This document shows, in pieces, positions 17,558 to 26,359 of a stretch of 64,000 nucleotides of DNA; within the stretch, counting starts at the first letter, position 1, and every line of letters begins with the position of its first letter. Where the stretch lies: NCBI RefSeq assembly GCF_018449655.1, contig NZ_JAAVUX010000018.1, positions 51,794-115,793 of the forward strand, given 5' to 3'. Origin of the DNA: Pseudomonas sp. dw_358. Lineage in GTDB: Bacteria > Pseudomonadota > Gammaproteobacteria > Pseudomonadales > Pseudomonadaceae. The translations under genes were made by a program, and so were the position numbers. The notes under the pieces were generated by a model, which was not told the DNA's origin, ran no database searches, and worked only from the letters and a program-made list of their open reading frames with translations.

Positions 17558-18580
17558 ATGCCCGTGCCAGACCCCTCGCGCCGTTTTTCGGCCTGGCTGA
17601 TCAGTGCCCTTGCCCTGCTTCTCGTCACCGCTCTCGTCTCCCTGACCCTGGGCCGATACCCCATCAGCCTGGGCGAACTGCTGCATTTCCTCACCGCCAG
17701 CGGCAATCTGCCGGCCGACCGCGTGTCCCTGCTGCACAGCGTCATCATCGACACCCGCCTGCCGCGTATCCTCGCCGCTGCGCTGGTAGGCGCCGGGTTG
17801 TCGGTGTCCGGGGCGGCGTACCAGGCGGTGTTTCGCAACCCGCTGGTGTCCCCCGGCCTGCTCGGGGTGCTCAGCGGTTGCGCGCTGGGTGCCTCGCTGG
17901 CCATCGTGCTGGGGCTGCACGGCCTGTGGATCTCGGTGCTGGCCTGCGTGGCCGGGCTGCTGGCGGTGGCGGTCGGGGTCGGCGTGGCGGCGCTGTTTAC
18001 CAGCCCGTCGATACTGATGCTGGTGCTCGGCGGGATTGTCAGTAATGCCCTGTTCACCGCGCTGTTGTCCATCGTGCAATACCTGGCCGACCCACAGGAG
18101 CAATTGCCCACCATCATCTACTGGATGCTCGGCAGTCTCAGTGCCGTGGACCACCATGCTTTGGCCCTGACCGCACCGGTACTGACCCTGGCCATTGTGC
18201 TGATGTGCGGGCTGGGGCGAGTCATCGACGCGCTGTCTCTGAGCGACGACGAAGCCCACAGCCTCGGCGTGCCAGTGCACCTGATCCGCTACGGGGTGAT
18301 CGCCCTGGCCACCCTGATCAGCGCCCTGACCGTCAGCATCGCCGGCATGGTCGGCTGGGTCGGCTTGCTGGTGCCGCACCTGGCGCGCTTTCTGGTCGGG
18401 CCGAACAGCGCTCGATTGCTGCCCATCAGCGCCTGCCTGGGCGGGGTGTTTCTGCTGGCGGCCGACGCGATCGCCCGCAGTCTCAGCGCCGGGGAAATCC
18501 CCCTGGGCATCATTACCGAACTGTTCGGCGCCGTGGCCTTTGTGCTGGTGCTCAGCCGCGTGCGCCGGGGCTGGCTATGA
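17558..18580 (+). CDS. FecCD-type ABC transporter permease (iron-siderophore / metal complex)
   Basis: This 340-residue inner-membrane permease has about nine or ten transmembrane helices and FecCD-family motifs: LRLPRILAA-like DTRLPRILAAALVGAGLSVS, FRNPLVSPGLLG, and GWVGLLVPHLARFLVG near the C-terminus. It is the only permease gene here, so it probably works as a homodimer, as in BtuC. It begins an operon and its TGA overlaps the ATPase ATG (ATGA). Confidence 0.9.
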   Translation: MPVPDPSRRFSAWLISALALLLVTALVSLTLGRYPISLGELLHFLTASGNLPADRVSLLHSVIIDTRLPRILAAALVGAGLSVSGAAYQAVFRNPLVSPGLLGVLSGCALGASLAIVLGLHGLWISVLACVAGLLAVAVGVGVAALFTSPSILMLVLGGIVSNALFTALLSIVQYLADPQEQLPTIIYWMLGSLSAVDHHALALTAPVLTLAIVLMCGLGRVIDALSLSDDEAHSLGVPVHLIRYGVIALATLISALTVSIAGMVGWVGLLVPHLARFLVGPNSARLLPISACLGGVFLLAADAIARSLSAGEIPLGIITELFGAVAFVLVLSRVRRGWL

Positions 18581-19344
18581 GCCTGATTCTTGAAGCCCTA
18601 GGGCTGAGCTACCGAATCGCCACGCGCACTGTGCTGAACAGGGTGTCCATGCAGGTCGCCAAAGGAGACTGCATCGCCCTGCTCGGCGCCAACGGGGCCG
18701 GCAAGAGCACGCTGTTGCGCCTGCTGCTCGGGCTGCTCAAGACCGATGACGGCGAGGTCCTGCTGGACGGTCAGCCGCTGACCGGCCTGAGCCGTCGGCA
18801 CATCGCCCGACGCCTGGCCTACGTGCCGCAAAGCCATGTGCCGAGCTTTCCCTACCGGGTCCGCGAGGTGGTCAGCCAGGGGCGCCTGCCCAGCACCGGC
18901 CTGGGCCGTGGCCCGAACGCCGCCGACCACCTCGCGGTCGACCAGGCCCTTGCGCAACTGGGCATCGAGCACCTCGCGCCACGCCTCTACACCGAATTGT
19001 CCGGCGGCGAACGCCAGCTGACGCTGATCGCACGGGCCCTGGTGCAAGAAGCCCAGGTGATCGTCCTCGACGAACCGGTGGCGGGCCTTGACTACGGCCA
19101 CCAGCAACGCCTGCTGGAACATTTGCAGCGCCTGGCCGCCCAGGGCCTGAGCATCCTGTGCAGCAGCCATCACCCGGAACATGCGCTGGCCTGGGCCAAC
19201 CGGGTATGGGTGCTGGAACACGGCCAGTTGATCGCTGACGGCACGCCGTTCGAGGTGATCGACGCGCCCCTGATCGAACGTCTCTATCAACGGCGAGTCG
19301 GTCAGATCGACCTGCCGCCCCACCGTTTTTTCGTCCCCTTGTGA
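18577..19344 (+). CDS. ABC transporter ATPase of a FecE/BtuD-type metal-complex importer
   Basis: This 255-residue ATPase has Walker A GANGAGKST, Q-loop YVPQSH, signature ELSGGERQLTLIARAL and Walker B VIVLDEPVAGLD. The family energises siderophore, haem or cobalamin import. The ATG at 18577 overlaps the permease stop, and its own stop overlaps the GTG of the TonB-dependent receptor, so translation is probably coupled. Confidence 0.92.
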   Translation: MSLILEALGLSYRIATRTVLNRVSMQVAKGDCIALLGANGAGKSTLLRLLLGLLKTDDGEVLLDGQPLTGLSRRHIARRLAYVPQSHVPSFPYRVREVVSQGRLPSTGLGRGPNAADHLAVDQALAQLGIEHLAPRLYTELSGGERQLTLIARALVQEAQVIVLDEPVAGLDYGHQQRLLEHLQRLAAQGLSILCSSHHPEHALAWANRVWVLEHGQLIADGTPFEVIDAPLIERLYQRRVGQIDLPPHRFFVPL

Positions 19345-21491
19345 GCCTCGCCGCCATGCCCTCGACTTTTGCCCGTCTTGCTCTGTCTCCACTGTGCCTT
19401 GCAGTCTCCATGGGCATTGCCCAGGCTGCCGATTCCAACACGGTGCAACTGGCGCCCATCGACGTGACGGCCAACCCGTCCAGCGATGACGACACGCCCT
19501 TGGCCAAAGACAAGACCACCACGGCCCTGGGTCCGCTGGGCGAGCGCAAGCTGCAGGACATCCCCTACGCCATCAGCGTGGTCGGCGAGGACATCATCGA
19601 CAACCAGCAGTACAAGAGCTTCAAAGACATCCTGCGCCTGATGCCGTCGGTACAGGGCGATGGCGCCCGCCCGCAGACCCGCGGCATGCAAGGCAGCGTG
19701 GTGCAGAACACGCGGCTGGATGGCCTCAACATTGTCTCCACCACCGATTACCCGGCCGAGCAGTTTTCCAGCATCGAAGTGCTCAACGGCCTGTCCGGTT
19801 CGTTGTACGGCCCGGCCAACCCGGCAGGCACCTTCAACTTCGTCTCCAAGCGCCCCACCGATGAAACCCGCAACCGCGTGACCGTGGGCGTCGGTACCGG
19901 CCTGACCTGGCTCAAGGAAGCCGACCTGTCCGGGCCTTTCGACCCGAACGGGCGCATCAAGTACCGCCTGAACCTGCTCGACGAGCAGGGCCAGGGCTAC
20001 AACCCCGGCAGCCAGTTGCGCCGCCAACTGGTGAGCCTGGCGCTGGACTTCCAGATCACCGACAAGGACCTGCTGGAAACCAACTTCAGCTACTACAACT
20101 ACCTGGACAAGGGCTTGCCGGGCAAATTTGCCCTGGGCACGGGTGTCAGCCTGCCCCATGCGCTGAACCCGACCCTGAACAACCTCGGCCAGAGCTATGC
20201 GGGCGACAACAACACCACCGAGACCGGCAGCGTCCACTGGAAGCATGATTTCAACGGCAACTGGAAACTGGACGTGGGCGGCCTGCGGCAGATTGCCGAC
20301 CGTGAAGCCACCGCAGTGACCAACACCCTGACCTCCAATACCGGCCAGTACACCACCAGTGTGGGCACGGCCACCGCCAGCCGCTTCACGATCAACAGCT
20401 ACCTGGTGAGCCTCAACGGCAGTGAATGGACCGGCCCGGTCAAGCATGACCTGACCCTGGGCCTGAGCGGCTTCAGCTGGAGCAACTACAACCCGGTCGA
20501 CGGCGCCAACCGCAACATCGGCACGTCCAGCCTGGCCGACCCGCAGAACATTGCCGAGCCGGACTACCCGGACTTCACCGACCGCTACAAGTCGGCCGTG
20601 GCCACCCAACGGGCGATCATCATCGGCGACACCCTGACCTTCACCCCGCAGTGGAGCCTGATGCTGACCGGCAGCCAGAGCCGCTTGACCAGCCGCAACT
20701 ACGCCAAGACTGGCATCACCGTGCAGCCCGGTTCCGCCGACAGCGGCTGGAGCTCGGCCGTGAGCCTGTTGTACAAGCCGATCGAGGACCTGACCCTCTA
20801 CGCCACCTACGCCGACAGCCTGCAGCAGGGCGACACGGCCCCTTCGAGCACCCTGAACAACCCTAACGTCATCCTCGCCCCCTACCGCAGCCGCGAGGAC
20901 GAAGTCGGTGCCAAATGGGCACTGGGCCGCATCAACCTGTCCCTGGCCGCCTTCCAGATCAAGCGCCCGTACGCCTACGTGCAAAACGGCACCTATGCCG
21001 TGGGCGGCGAGCAACGCAACCGGGGCCTGGAGTTCATGGCCGACGGCAAGGCCTCGCAGAACGTCCACCTGTTCGGCGGCGTGACCTGGCTCGACCCGAA
21101 GCTGCTCGACACCGGCACCGCCAGCACCGAAGACACCCAGATCGTCGGCCTGGCCAAGTACACCGCCAACCTGCTGACCGTGGTGGACATCCCGCAAGTG
21201 CGCGGCCTGTCGCTGAACCTCAACAGCCGCTACGTCGACCGTCGCGCCACGGCCAACGATGACTCGTCCTGGGCCTCGGGCTACAGCACCTTCGACGCCG
21301 GCGCAAGCTTGGCCACCACCCTGTGGCACCGCAACACCACCTACCGCCTGGAAGTCGAGAACCTGACCAACCGCCGCTACTGGACCAACATCGTGCCCGG
21401 CGCCCTCAACGGTTACTCCGGCGCCGGCACCACCAGCGCCTCCCTGGGCAATCCGCGGGAAGTCCAGGCGTCGATCCAGGTGGACCTGTGA
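19341..21491 (+). CDS. TonB-dependent siderophore/metal-complex receptor
   Basis: This 716-residue outer-membrane receptor has an N-terminal signal peptide ending at GIAQA-AD, then the plug domain directly (DIPYAISVVGEDIIDNQQY, TRGMQGSVVQNTRLDGLNIV, IEVLNGLSGSLYGPANPAGT), then a 22-strand-type barrel ending in QASIQVDL. There is no N-terminal signalling (STN) domain, so it should not drive its own sigma/anti-sigma pair. The GTG at 19341 overlaps the ATPase stop (GTGA) like its neighbours; an ATG at 19356 is the alternative. The ligand is unknown. Confidence 0.9.
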   Translation: MSLAAMPSTFARLALSPLCLAVSMGIAQAADSNTVQLAPIDVTANPSSDDDTPLAKDKTTTALGPLGERKLQDIPYAISVVGEDIIDNQQYKSFKDILRLMPSVQGDGARPQTRGMQGSVVQNTRLDGLNIVSTTDYPAEQFSSIEVLNGLSGSLYGPANPAGTFNFVSKRPTDETRNRVTVGVGTGLTWLKEADLSGPFDPNGRIKYRLNLLDEQGQGYNPGSQLRRQLVSLALDFQITDKDLLETNFSYYNYLDKGLPGKFALGTGVSLPHALNPTLNNLGQSYAGDNNTTETGSVHWKHDFNGNWKLDVGGLRQIADREATAVTNTLTSNTGQYTTSVGTATASRFTINSYLVSLNGSEWTGPVKHDLTLGLSGFSWSNYNPVDGANRNIGTSSLADPQNIAEPDYPDFTDRYKSAVATQRAIIIGDTLTFTPQWSLMLTGSQSRLTSRNYAKTGITVQPGSADSGWSSAVSLLYKPIEDLTLYATYADSLQQGDTAPSSTLNNPNVILAPYRSREDEVGAKWALGRINLSLAAFQIKRPYAYVQNGTYAVGGEQRNRGLEFMADGKASQNVHLFGGVTWLDPKLLDTGTASTEDTQIVGLAKYTANLLTVVDIPQVRGLSLNLNSRYVDRRATANDDSSWASGYSTFDAGASLATTLWHRNTTYRLEVENLTNRRYWTNIVPGALNGYSGAGTTSASLGNPREVQASIQVDL

Positions 21492-22522
21492 GGCCGCATC
21501 CCTGGCTGGGCTTCGCCGCGCCCTGTCTGATCAGCCTGTGCCTCGGCGCTGCGTTCGCCTGGGCGGGCCCGGCGCATACGGTGCTGGACGACAGCCAGCA
21601 AACGGTCACAGTCCCGGCCAAGGCCCAACGCATCGCCGACGGCTGGTACGCTCACCACGTGTTGCTGATGACCCTGGGCGCCGGCGGCAAGATCGTCGCC
21701 ACGGTCAACCATGAGCGCTCCCAGCCGTGGATGTTCCAGGTGCAGCCGTCGCTGCGCCAGGCCGTCAGCGTGCCCGGCACTGCCTTCAGCGGCGAAAGCC
21801 TGCTGGCAGCCAAGGTCGACCTGGCCTTCGTCAGCACGGGCGACCGCAACGCTCTGGCCTACCAGCAGGCCGGCATTCCCGTGGTGCGGGTCGGCTTCAA
21901 GGACCTGGCGGGGCTGGAGCATGCCTTGACGTTGACCGCCCAGGCCTTGGGCGACCCGGTGGCCGTGCAGCGCGCGGCCACCTATAACACTTACCTGGAA
22001 AAACAACGGGCGACGGTCAAGGCACGCACGGCCAACCTGACCGAACAGCAACGCCCGCGCGTCTTGCACATCGCCTCGCTGAACCCACTCAAGGTGGATG
22101 GCGACAACACCCTGATCGACGACTGGATTCACCTGGCGGGCGGCCGCAATGCCGCCACCGGGCTGCACGGCAACCTGCAACTGGTCTCCCCGGAACAGCT
22201 ACTGGCCTGGCAACCGGACGTGCTGATCCTCGCCGCCGATGCCGGCGACATTGCTCAGTCCCCCGCCAGCGCCCTGCTCCAACAACTCACCGCCGTGCGC
22301 CAGGGCCACGTCCTGCGCAACCCCGCCGGGGTCTTCCCGTGGGATCGCTACGGCACCGAGATCGCCCTGCAACTGCCCTGGGCCGCCCAGCAGCTGCACC
22401 CGGACCTGTTCAAGGACATCGACCTGAATGCCATGACCGTGGACTTCTACCAGCGCTTCTTCGACTACCCCCTGACGCCAGCTCAGGCCGGGCGTATGAT
22501 GGCCGGCCTGCGGCCTGAGTGA
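21488..22522 (+). CDS. Periplasmic substrate-binding protein of the metal-complex importer
   Basis: This 344-residue protein has a signal peptide (AAPCLISLCLGAAFAWAGPA) and a two-lobed FecB/BtuF-type fold. Visible pieces are RIADGWYAHHVLLMTLGAGG, VDLAFVSTGDRNALAYQQAG and LLAWQPDVLILAADAG. It should carry the complex from the receptor to the FecCD permease. A GTG overlapping the receptor stop (GTGA) gives a start in frame with the signal peptide; no ATG is available nearby. Confidence 0.87.
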   Translation: MRPHPWLGFAAPCLISLCLGAAFAWAGPAHTVLDDSQQTVTVPAKAQRIADGWYAHHVLLMTLGAGGKIVATVNHERSQPWMFQVQPSLRQAVSVPGTAFSGESLLAAKVDLAFVSTGDRNALAYQQAGIPVVRVGFKDLAGLEHALTLTAQALGDPVAVQRAATYNTYLEKQRATVKARTANLTEQQRPRVLHIASLNPLKVDGDNTLIDDWIHLAGGRNAATGLHGNLQLVSPEQLLAWQPDVLILAADAGDIAQSPASALLQQLTAVRQGHVLRNPAGVFPWDRYGTEIALQLPWAAQQLHPDLFKDIDLNAMTVDFYQRFFDYPLTPAQAGRMMAGLRPE

Positions 22523-22539
22523 TCGAAAGCGAGACCGGC

Positions 22540-22881
22540 ATGAACGACGAACTGCACATCGAAGACCTGCACCCGGGCGACGGCAAGGCCGTGGTCAAGG
22601 GCGCACTGATCACTACCCACTACACCGGTTGGCTGGAAGACGGCAGCGAGTTCGACTCGTCCCGCTCGCGGGGCAAGCCGTTCCAGTGCGTAATCGGCAC
22701 CGGACGGGTGATCAAGGGCTGGGACATAGGACTCATGGGCATGCAGGTGGGCGGCAAGCGCCGACTCTGGGTACCGGCGCATCTGGCCTACGGCGAGCGG
22801 CAGATGGGCGCGTTGATCAAACCGCATTCCCACCTGAGTTTTGAAATCGAATTGCTGGAAGTGCTGACCCGGGACGATTGA
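22540..22881 (+). CDS. FKBP-type peptidyl-prolyl cis-trans isomerase
   Basis: This 113-residue single FKBP domain (MNDELHIEDLHPGDGKAVVK, GKPFQCVIGTGRVIKGWD, GGKRRLWVPAHLAYGER, FEIELLEV) has no signal peptide. The ATG at 22540 matches known FKBP N-termini in the genus, although a GTG at 22519 overlapping the upstream stop would continue the pattern of the operon. It is downstream of and close to the metal-uptake operon; the functional link, if any, is unclear. Confidence 0.9.
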   Translation: MNDELHIEDLHPGDGKAVVKGALITTHYTGWLEDGSEFDSSRSRGKPFQCVIGTGRVIKGWDIGLMGMQVGGKRRLWVPAHLAYGERQMGALIKPHSHLSFEIELLEVLTRDD

Positions 22882-22921
22882 TTGATGCAGCAACGGGCAG
22901 GAAACGCAAGGCTGGCGCCGA

Positions 22922-23740
22922 TCAGCGCGAGAGGAATGCCAGCAGGTCTTCGTTGAGCCGGTCCTGATGGGTCACGGCAAAACCGTGGGGCGCGCCTTCG
23001 TACACCGTCAGGGTGGCGCCACGAATCAATTCGGCGGCCTGCTTGCCGGTGGCTTCGAACGGCACGATCTGGTCGCCGTCGCCGTGGATGACCAGGGTCG
23101 GCACGTCGATGCGGGCCAGGTCCGGGCGGAAATCGGTTTCGGAAAACGCCGTGACACAATCCACCGTGGCTTTGAGCGACGCCATCAGCGCGATGTTGAG
23201 GGTTTGGGTCAACACGCCTTCGGAAACGGTCTGGCCGGCATTGATGCCGTAGAACGGCGTGTTGAAGTCGGCAATGAACTGGGCACGGTCTTTCAGCAGG
23301 CCGGCGCGGATACCGTCGAACACGGCTGGGTCGACGCCTTCGGGGTGGTCGTCGGTCTTGATGAAGATCGGCGTGACCGCCCCCAGCAATACCAGCCCCG
23401 CGACCTTGGCCGAGCCATGGCGGGCGATATAGCGCGCCACGTCGCCACCGCCCATGGAGAAGCCTACCAGGGTCACCTCGGTCAGTTGCAGGTGCTCGAT
23501 CAGCTGGTGGATGTCATCGGCGAAGGTGTCGTAGTCATAGCCTTCCCACGGCTGGCTGGAGCGGCCGAAACCGCGCCGGTCGAAAGCAATGGTGCGGTAG
23601 CCGCGCGACGCCAGGTAAGTCATCTGCGAGTCCCACATGTCGCCATCCAGCGGCCAGCCATGGCTGAACAGCACGGCCTTGCCGGTGCCCCAATCCTTGA
23701 AATAGATCTCGGTGTTGTCGGTGGTGATGAAGGTGCTCAT
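22922..23740 (-). CDS. Alpha/beta hydrolase: arylesterase / cofactor-free haloperoxidase (PFE-like)
   Basis: This 272-residue serine hydrolase is very similar to P. fluorescens arylesterase PFE. It has the HGWPLD oxyanion segment, FDRRGFGRSSQPW, the nucleophile elbow GFSMGGGDVARYI, HGDGDQIVPFE with the acid region, and HGFAVTH with the catalytic His. PFE-type enzymes hydrolyse aryl esters and have perhydrolase activity. The ATG at 23740 has GGAG at suitable spacing; the open frame further upstream overlaps a REP element and is not coding. Confidence 0.92.
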   Translation of the reverse strand: MSTFITTDNTEIYFKDWGTGKAVLFSHGWPLDGDMWDSQMTYLASRGYRTIAFDRRGFGRSSQPWEGYDYDTFADDIHQLIEHLQLTEVTLVGFSMGGGDVARYIARHGSAKVAGLVLLGAVTPIFIKTDDHPEGVDPAVFDGIRAGLLKDRAQFIADFNTPFYGINAGQTVSEGVLTQTLNIALMASLKATVDCVTAFSETDFRPDLARIDVPTLVIHGDGDQIVPFEATGKQAAELIRGATLTVYEGAPHGFAVTHQDRLNEDLLAFLSR

Positions 23741-23844
23741 GCCGTGCTCCGGGTATGGGAAGGGAATGAGCTGATCATGAACGCTGCGAGCGCCCTGGTA
23801 TTGAATAGGCGTGCCTGCAATGGTGAGGATGTGCGCCAGTCTCT

Positions 23845-23930
23845 GCAGGACCGAGCTTGCTCGGGAACACGCCACCGCGATTTTTCAAGACCGCTCGCGG
23901 CGAGGCCTGCCCGAGCAAGCTCGGTCCTGC
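23845..23930. repeat. REP doublet with perfect 21-base inverted arms
   Basis: GCAGGACCGAGCTTGCTCGGG (23845-23865) and its exact reverse complement (23910-23930) flank a 44-base spacer. It lies between the promoter of the arylesterase gene and the end of the GNAT gene, both on the reverse strand. The shared GAGCAAGCTCGG core links it to the other REP-like repeats here. Confidence 0.75.
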
Positions 23931-23938
23931 GGGGGTGC

Positions 23939-24436
23939 CTACAAGCCTTTCTGCCAGAACATCGCCCGCCCCATCTGCGGGTCCAGTTCATACCCGGCAA
24001 AGCCCATCTTGCGATACGCCGCCTGCGCCCCGACGTTGCCTTCGAGCACCTCCAGGGTCAGCTTGCAGCAGCCGCGCTGGCGGGCGATCTTTTCCACTTC
24101 GGCGAGCATCTTCTGGGCAATCCCCAGGCCGCGAAAGCCGTCGAGTACCACCACATCATGAATGTTCACCAGCGGACGGCAGACGAAGGTCGAAAAGCCT
24201 TCGAAGCAATTGACCAGGCCCACCGGTTCGCCGGCAACAAACGCCAGCACGCTGAATGCATGAGCGCGCTTGCTCAATTCCTGGGCCAGGTTCTCCCGCA
24301 CGTCGGCCGGCAGGCCGTGGCCGCCGCCCATGGCGTCACGCGCGTAATGATCCAGTAAAAACCCCAGCGATCTGGCATGCAGCGGATTGCTGTAGCTTGC
24401 CTGCAAGACCAGTACTTCGGGTGCTTCCCTATCCAT
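23939..24436 (-). CDS. GNAT-family N-acetyltransferase
   Basis: This 165-residue protein carries the acetyl-CoA binding signature of the family: VNIHDVVVLDGFRGLGIAQK (beta4 and the R/Q-x-x-G-x-G/A loop) followed by LEVLEGNVGAQAAYRKMGF. The substrate is unknown. The ATG at 24436 is preceded by GAGG at good spacing; the 30 upstream open residues look non-coding. Confidence 0.88.
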   Translation of the reverse strand: MDREAPEVLVLQASYSNPLHARSLGFLLDHYARDAMGGGHGLPADVRENLAQELSKRAHAFSVLAFVAGEPVGLVNCFEGFSTFVCRPLVNIHDVVVLDGFRGLGIAQKMLAEVEKIARQRGCCKLTLEVLEGNVGAQAAYRKMGFAGYELDPQMGRAMFWQKGL

Positions 24437-24573
24437 TGCCTCAACCGTCCCCTGAATACAGGCCGAATGCTCGGCCGAAAAAAGCCATGACTTTAAGCGA
24501 TGAAGCGCATTGGCGAAAGGGCTCAAGCGCAGGCTTTGAATGACAGCCCCCTCAGTCTATGATCAACTGAATG

Positions 24574-24584
24574 TTGTACGACAA
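24574..24584. promoter_or_regulatory. GntR/FadR-type operator upstream of the 2-hydroxyacid dehydrogenase
   Basis: TTGTACGACAA is a palindrome that fits the TNGTNNNACNA pattern recognised by many FCD-type GntR regulators, inside the slightly longer GTTGT-ACG-ACAAC. It lies 40 bases before the dehydrogenase ATG. An FCD-type GntR regulator is encoded just downstream of that gene. Confidence 0.55.
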
Positions 24585-24623
24585 CCGACAATAGACCGAG
24601 CCCATTACAAAAAGGAGTTGCAG

Positions 24624-25574
24624 ATGTCCGACACCCGCGCAGACGTTCTCGTATGGGGCCCCATGCATGCCGCCCTGACCGCCAACCTGGCCCGCGATTA
24701 CACGGTGCACAACCGCTGGGAAATCGCTGACCTGGACCACTGGCTCGACCAGCACGGCGAAAACATTCAAGCCATCGTCACCAGCGGTGTCTATGGTACG
24801 GAGATCGCGGTGCTCGAGCGCCTGCCCCACCTGCGCGTGGTCACCAGCTTTGGCGTGGGCTACGACGCCCTGGACATGGCTTACCTGGCCGACCGCGGCA
24901 TCCCGGTCAGCAACACCCCCGACGTGCTCAATAATGCCGTGGCCGAAACGGCGCTGGGCCTGATGCTCGCCGTATCGCGCAAGATCAGCCTGGCCGACCG
25001 CTTCGTGCGTGCCGGTGAATGGCCCAAAGGCAAATTCCCGCTGGGCAGCGATCTGGCCGGCAAGACCTGCGGCATTGTCGGCCTGGGCAAGATCGGCAAG
25101 ACCATCGCCACCCGCGCGGCCGCCTTCGACATGAAGATCGCCTACTACCGGCGTAACCAGCCATACCCCGACGTGCCCTACACCCACTACGCCGACCTGG
25201 AGGCGCTGGCCCGCGATGCCGATCACCTGGTCATCATCGTCCCCGGCGGCGCCGACACCGAGCGCCTGATCAACGCCCAGGTGCTCAAGGCCCTCGGCCC
25301 CAAAGGCCTGCTGATCAACGTCGCACGGGGTTCGGTGGTGGACGAGAAAGCCCTGATCGCCGCGCTGCAAGCCGGCGAGATGGGTGGCGCCGGGCTGGAT
25401 GTGTTCGAGGACGAACCCAACGTGCCGGACGAACTGCTAAGCATGGACAATGTGGTGCTCACCCCGCACATCGGCAGCGGCACCTTCGAGACTCGCCAGG
25501 CCATGGCCGATCTGGTGTTTGCCAACCTGCAAGGCTTCCTCAAGGACGGCACGCTGATCACCCGGGTCGCCTGA
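24624..25574 (+). CDS. D-isomer-specific 2-hydroxyacid dehydrogenase (glyoxylate/hydroxypyruvate reductase-like)
   Basis: This 316-residue NAD(P)H-dependent enzyme has the family triad: Arg in INVARGSVVDE, Glu in DVFEDEPN and His in LTPHIGSGT. The GIVGLGKIGKT nucleotide loop is present. The enzyme should reduce a short 2-oxoacid such as glyoxylate or hydroxypyruvate. The ATG at 24624 has AAAGGAG upstream, and an upstream in-frame extension covers the operator and is rejected. It faces the GntR regulator gene with 5 bases between the stops. Confidence 0.9.
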   Translation: MSDTRADVLVWGPMHAALTANLARDYTVHNRWEIADLDHWLDQHGENIQAIVTSGVYGTEIAVLERLPHLRVVTSFGVGYDALDMAYLADRGIPVSNTPDVLNNAVAETALGLMLAVSRKISLADRFVRAGEWPKGKFPLGSDLAGKTCGIVGLGKIGKTIATRAAAFDMKIAYYRRNQPYPDVPYTHYADLEALARDADHLVIIVPGGADTERLINAQVLKALGPKGLLINVARGSVVDEKALIAALQAGEMGGAGLDVFEDEPNVPDELLSMDNVVLTPHIGSGTFETRQAMADLVFANLQGFLKDGTLITRVA

Positions 25575-25579
25575 GCCCC

Positions 25580-26320
25580 TCACACGCCGGCAAAGCGCTC
25601 CAGACTGTTGCACAGGTGCAGCAACATGGCCGCGCGGGCCGCGTCAGCGTCCTGACGGCGAATGGCCGCATAAATTGCCTCGTGCTCGGCAATCGCGGCC
25701 AGCGCCAGCAGGGTCAGGTCCTGGCTGCCACGCTCGTCCGGCTGAATGCGGGTGCGGGGGATCATCGAATTGCCGAGGTGATAGATGATCTCGGTGAAGT
25801 ACGCGTTGCCCGTGGCCTCGGCGATCGCCCGATGAAAGCGGATGTCGGCCTGCACGGTGCGTTCGGCATCGCCTGAAGCCGCCTGGTATTCGTCCAGCGC
25901 CAGGCGCATCGTCGCCAGTTGTGCGTCGTTACGGCGCCGCGCAGCAAGGGCCGCCGCCTGGGTCTCCAGGCCCATGCGCAATTCCAGAATTCCGCGAATG
26001 CTCAGCGCCGTGTCGCTCTTGAGGCGAAAGCCTTCGCGCTGCGCCTGCTCCAGCACAAAGGTGCCGATGCCGTGGCGGGTCTCGACCAGACCTGCGGCCT
26101 GCAACTTGGAAATAGCCTCGCGCACCACCGTACGGCTGACACCATGCTCGCGGACGATCATCGATTCGGACGGCATTTTTTCGCCCGGCAGAATGCTGCC
26201 GGAGAGGATCCGCTGACTCAGTTGCGCCACCAGGTCATTGGCCAGGCCTGGGGCGCGTTTGCGGGCGGGCGTGTTGCTGTGTTCTGGCATGGGCGATCCG
26301 AGGGCGGTAGGTGGCGGCAT
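25580..26320 (-). CDS. GntR-family regulator, FCD (FadR-like) subfamily
   Basis: This 246-residue regulator has an N-terminal winged helix (LSQRILSGSILPGEKMPSES, then VSRTVVREAISKLQAAGLVE). The all-helical FCD ligand domain has the usual metal-binding pattern (ELRMGLETQAAALAA, DIRFHRAIAEATGN, EHEAIYAAIRRQD). The ATG at 26320 has a good AAGGTGAG site; an internal ATG at 26290 is an alternative. It follows the RidA gene on the same strand and probably controls the neighbouring dehydrogenase through the operator at 24574. Confidence 0.88.
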   Translation of the reverse strand: MPPPTALGSPMPEHSNTPARKRAPGLANDLVAQLSQRILSGSILPGEKMPSESMIVREHGVSRTVVREAISKLQAAGLVETRHGIGTFVLEQAQREGFRLKSDTALSIRGILELRMGLETQAAALAARRRNDAQLATMRLALDEYQAASGDAERTVQADIRFHRAIAEATGNAYFTEIIYHLGNSMIPRTRIQPDERGSQDLTLLALAAIAEHEAIYAAIRRQDADAARAAMLLHLCNSLERFAGV

Positions 26321-26359
26321 GGTAGCACTCACCTTCCCCGCCTCGAACCTGAGAAAACG

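Noticed and set aside
19302..21329. 675-residue reverse frame opposite the TonB receptor
   Set aside because: It is antisense to a receptor with clear plug and barrel motifs, and its sequence is low-complexity Gly/Val/Ala/Gln.
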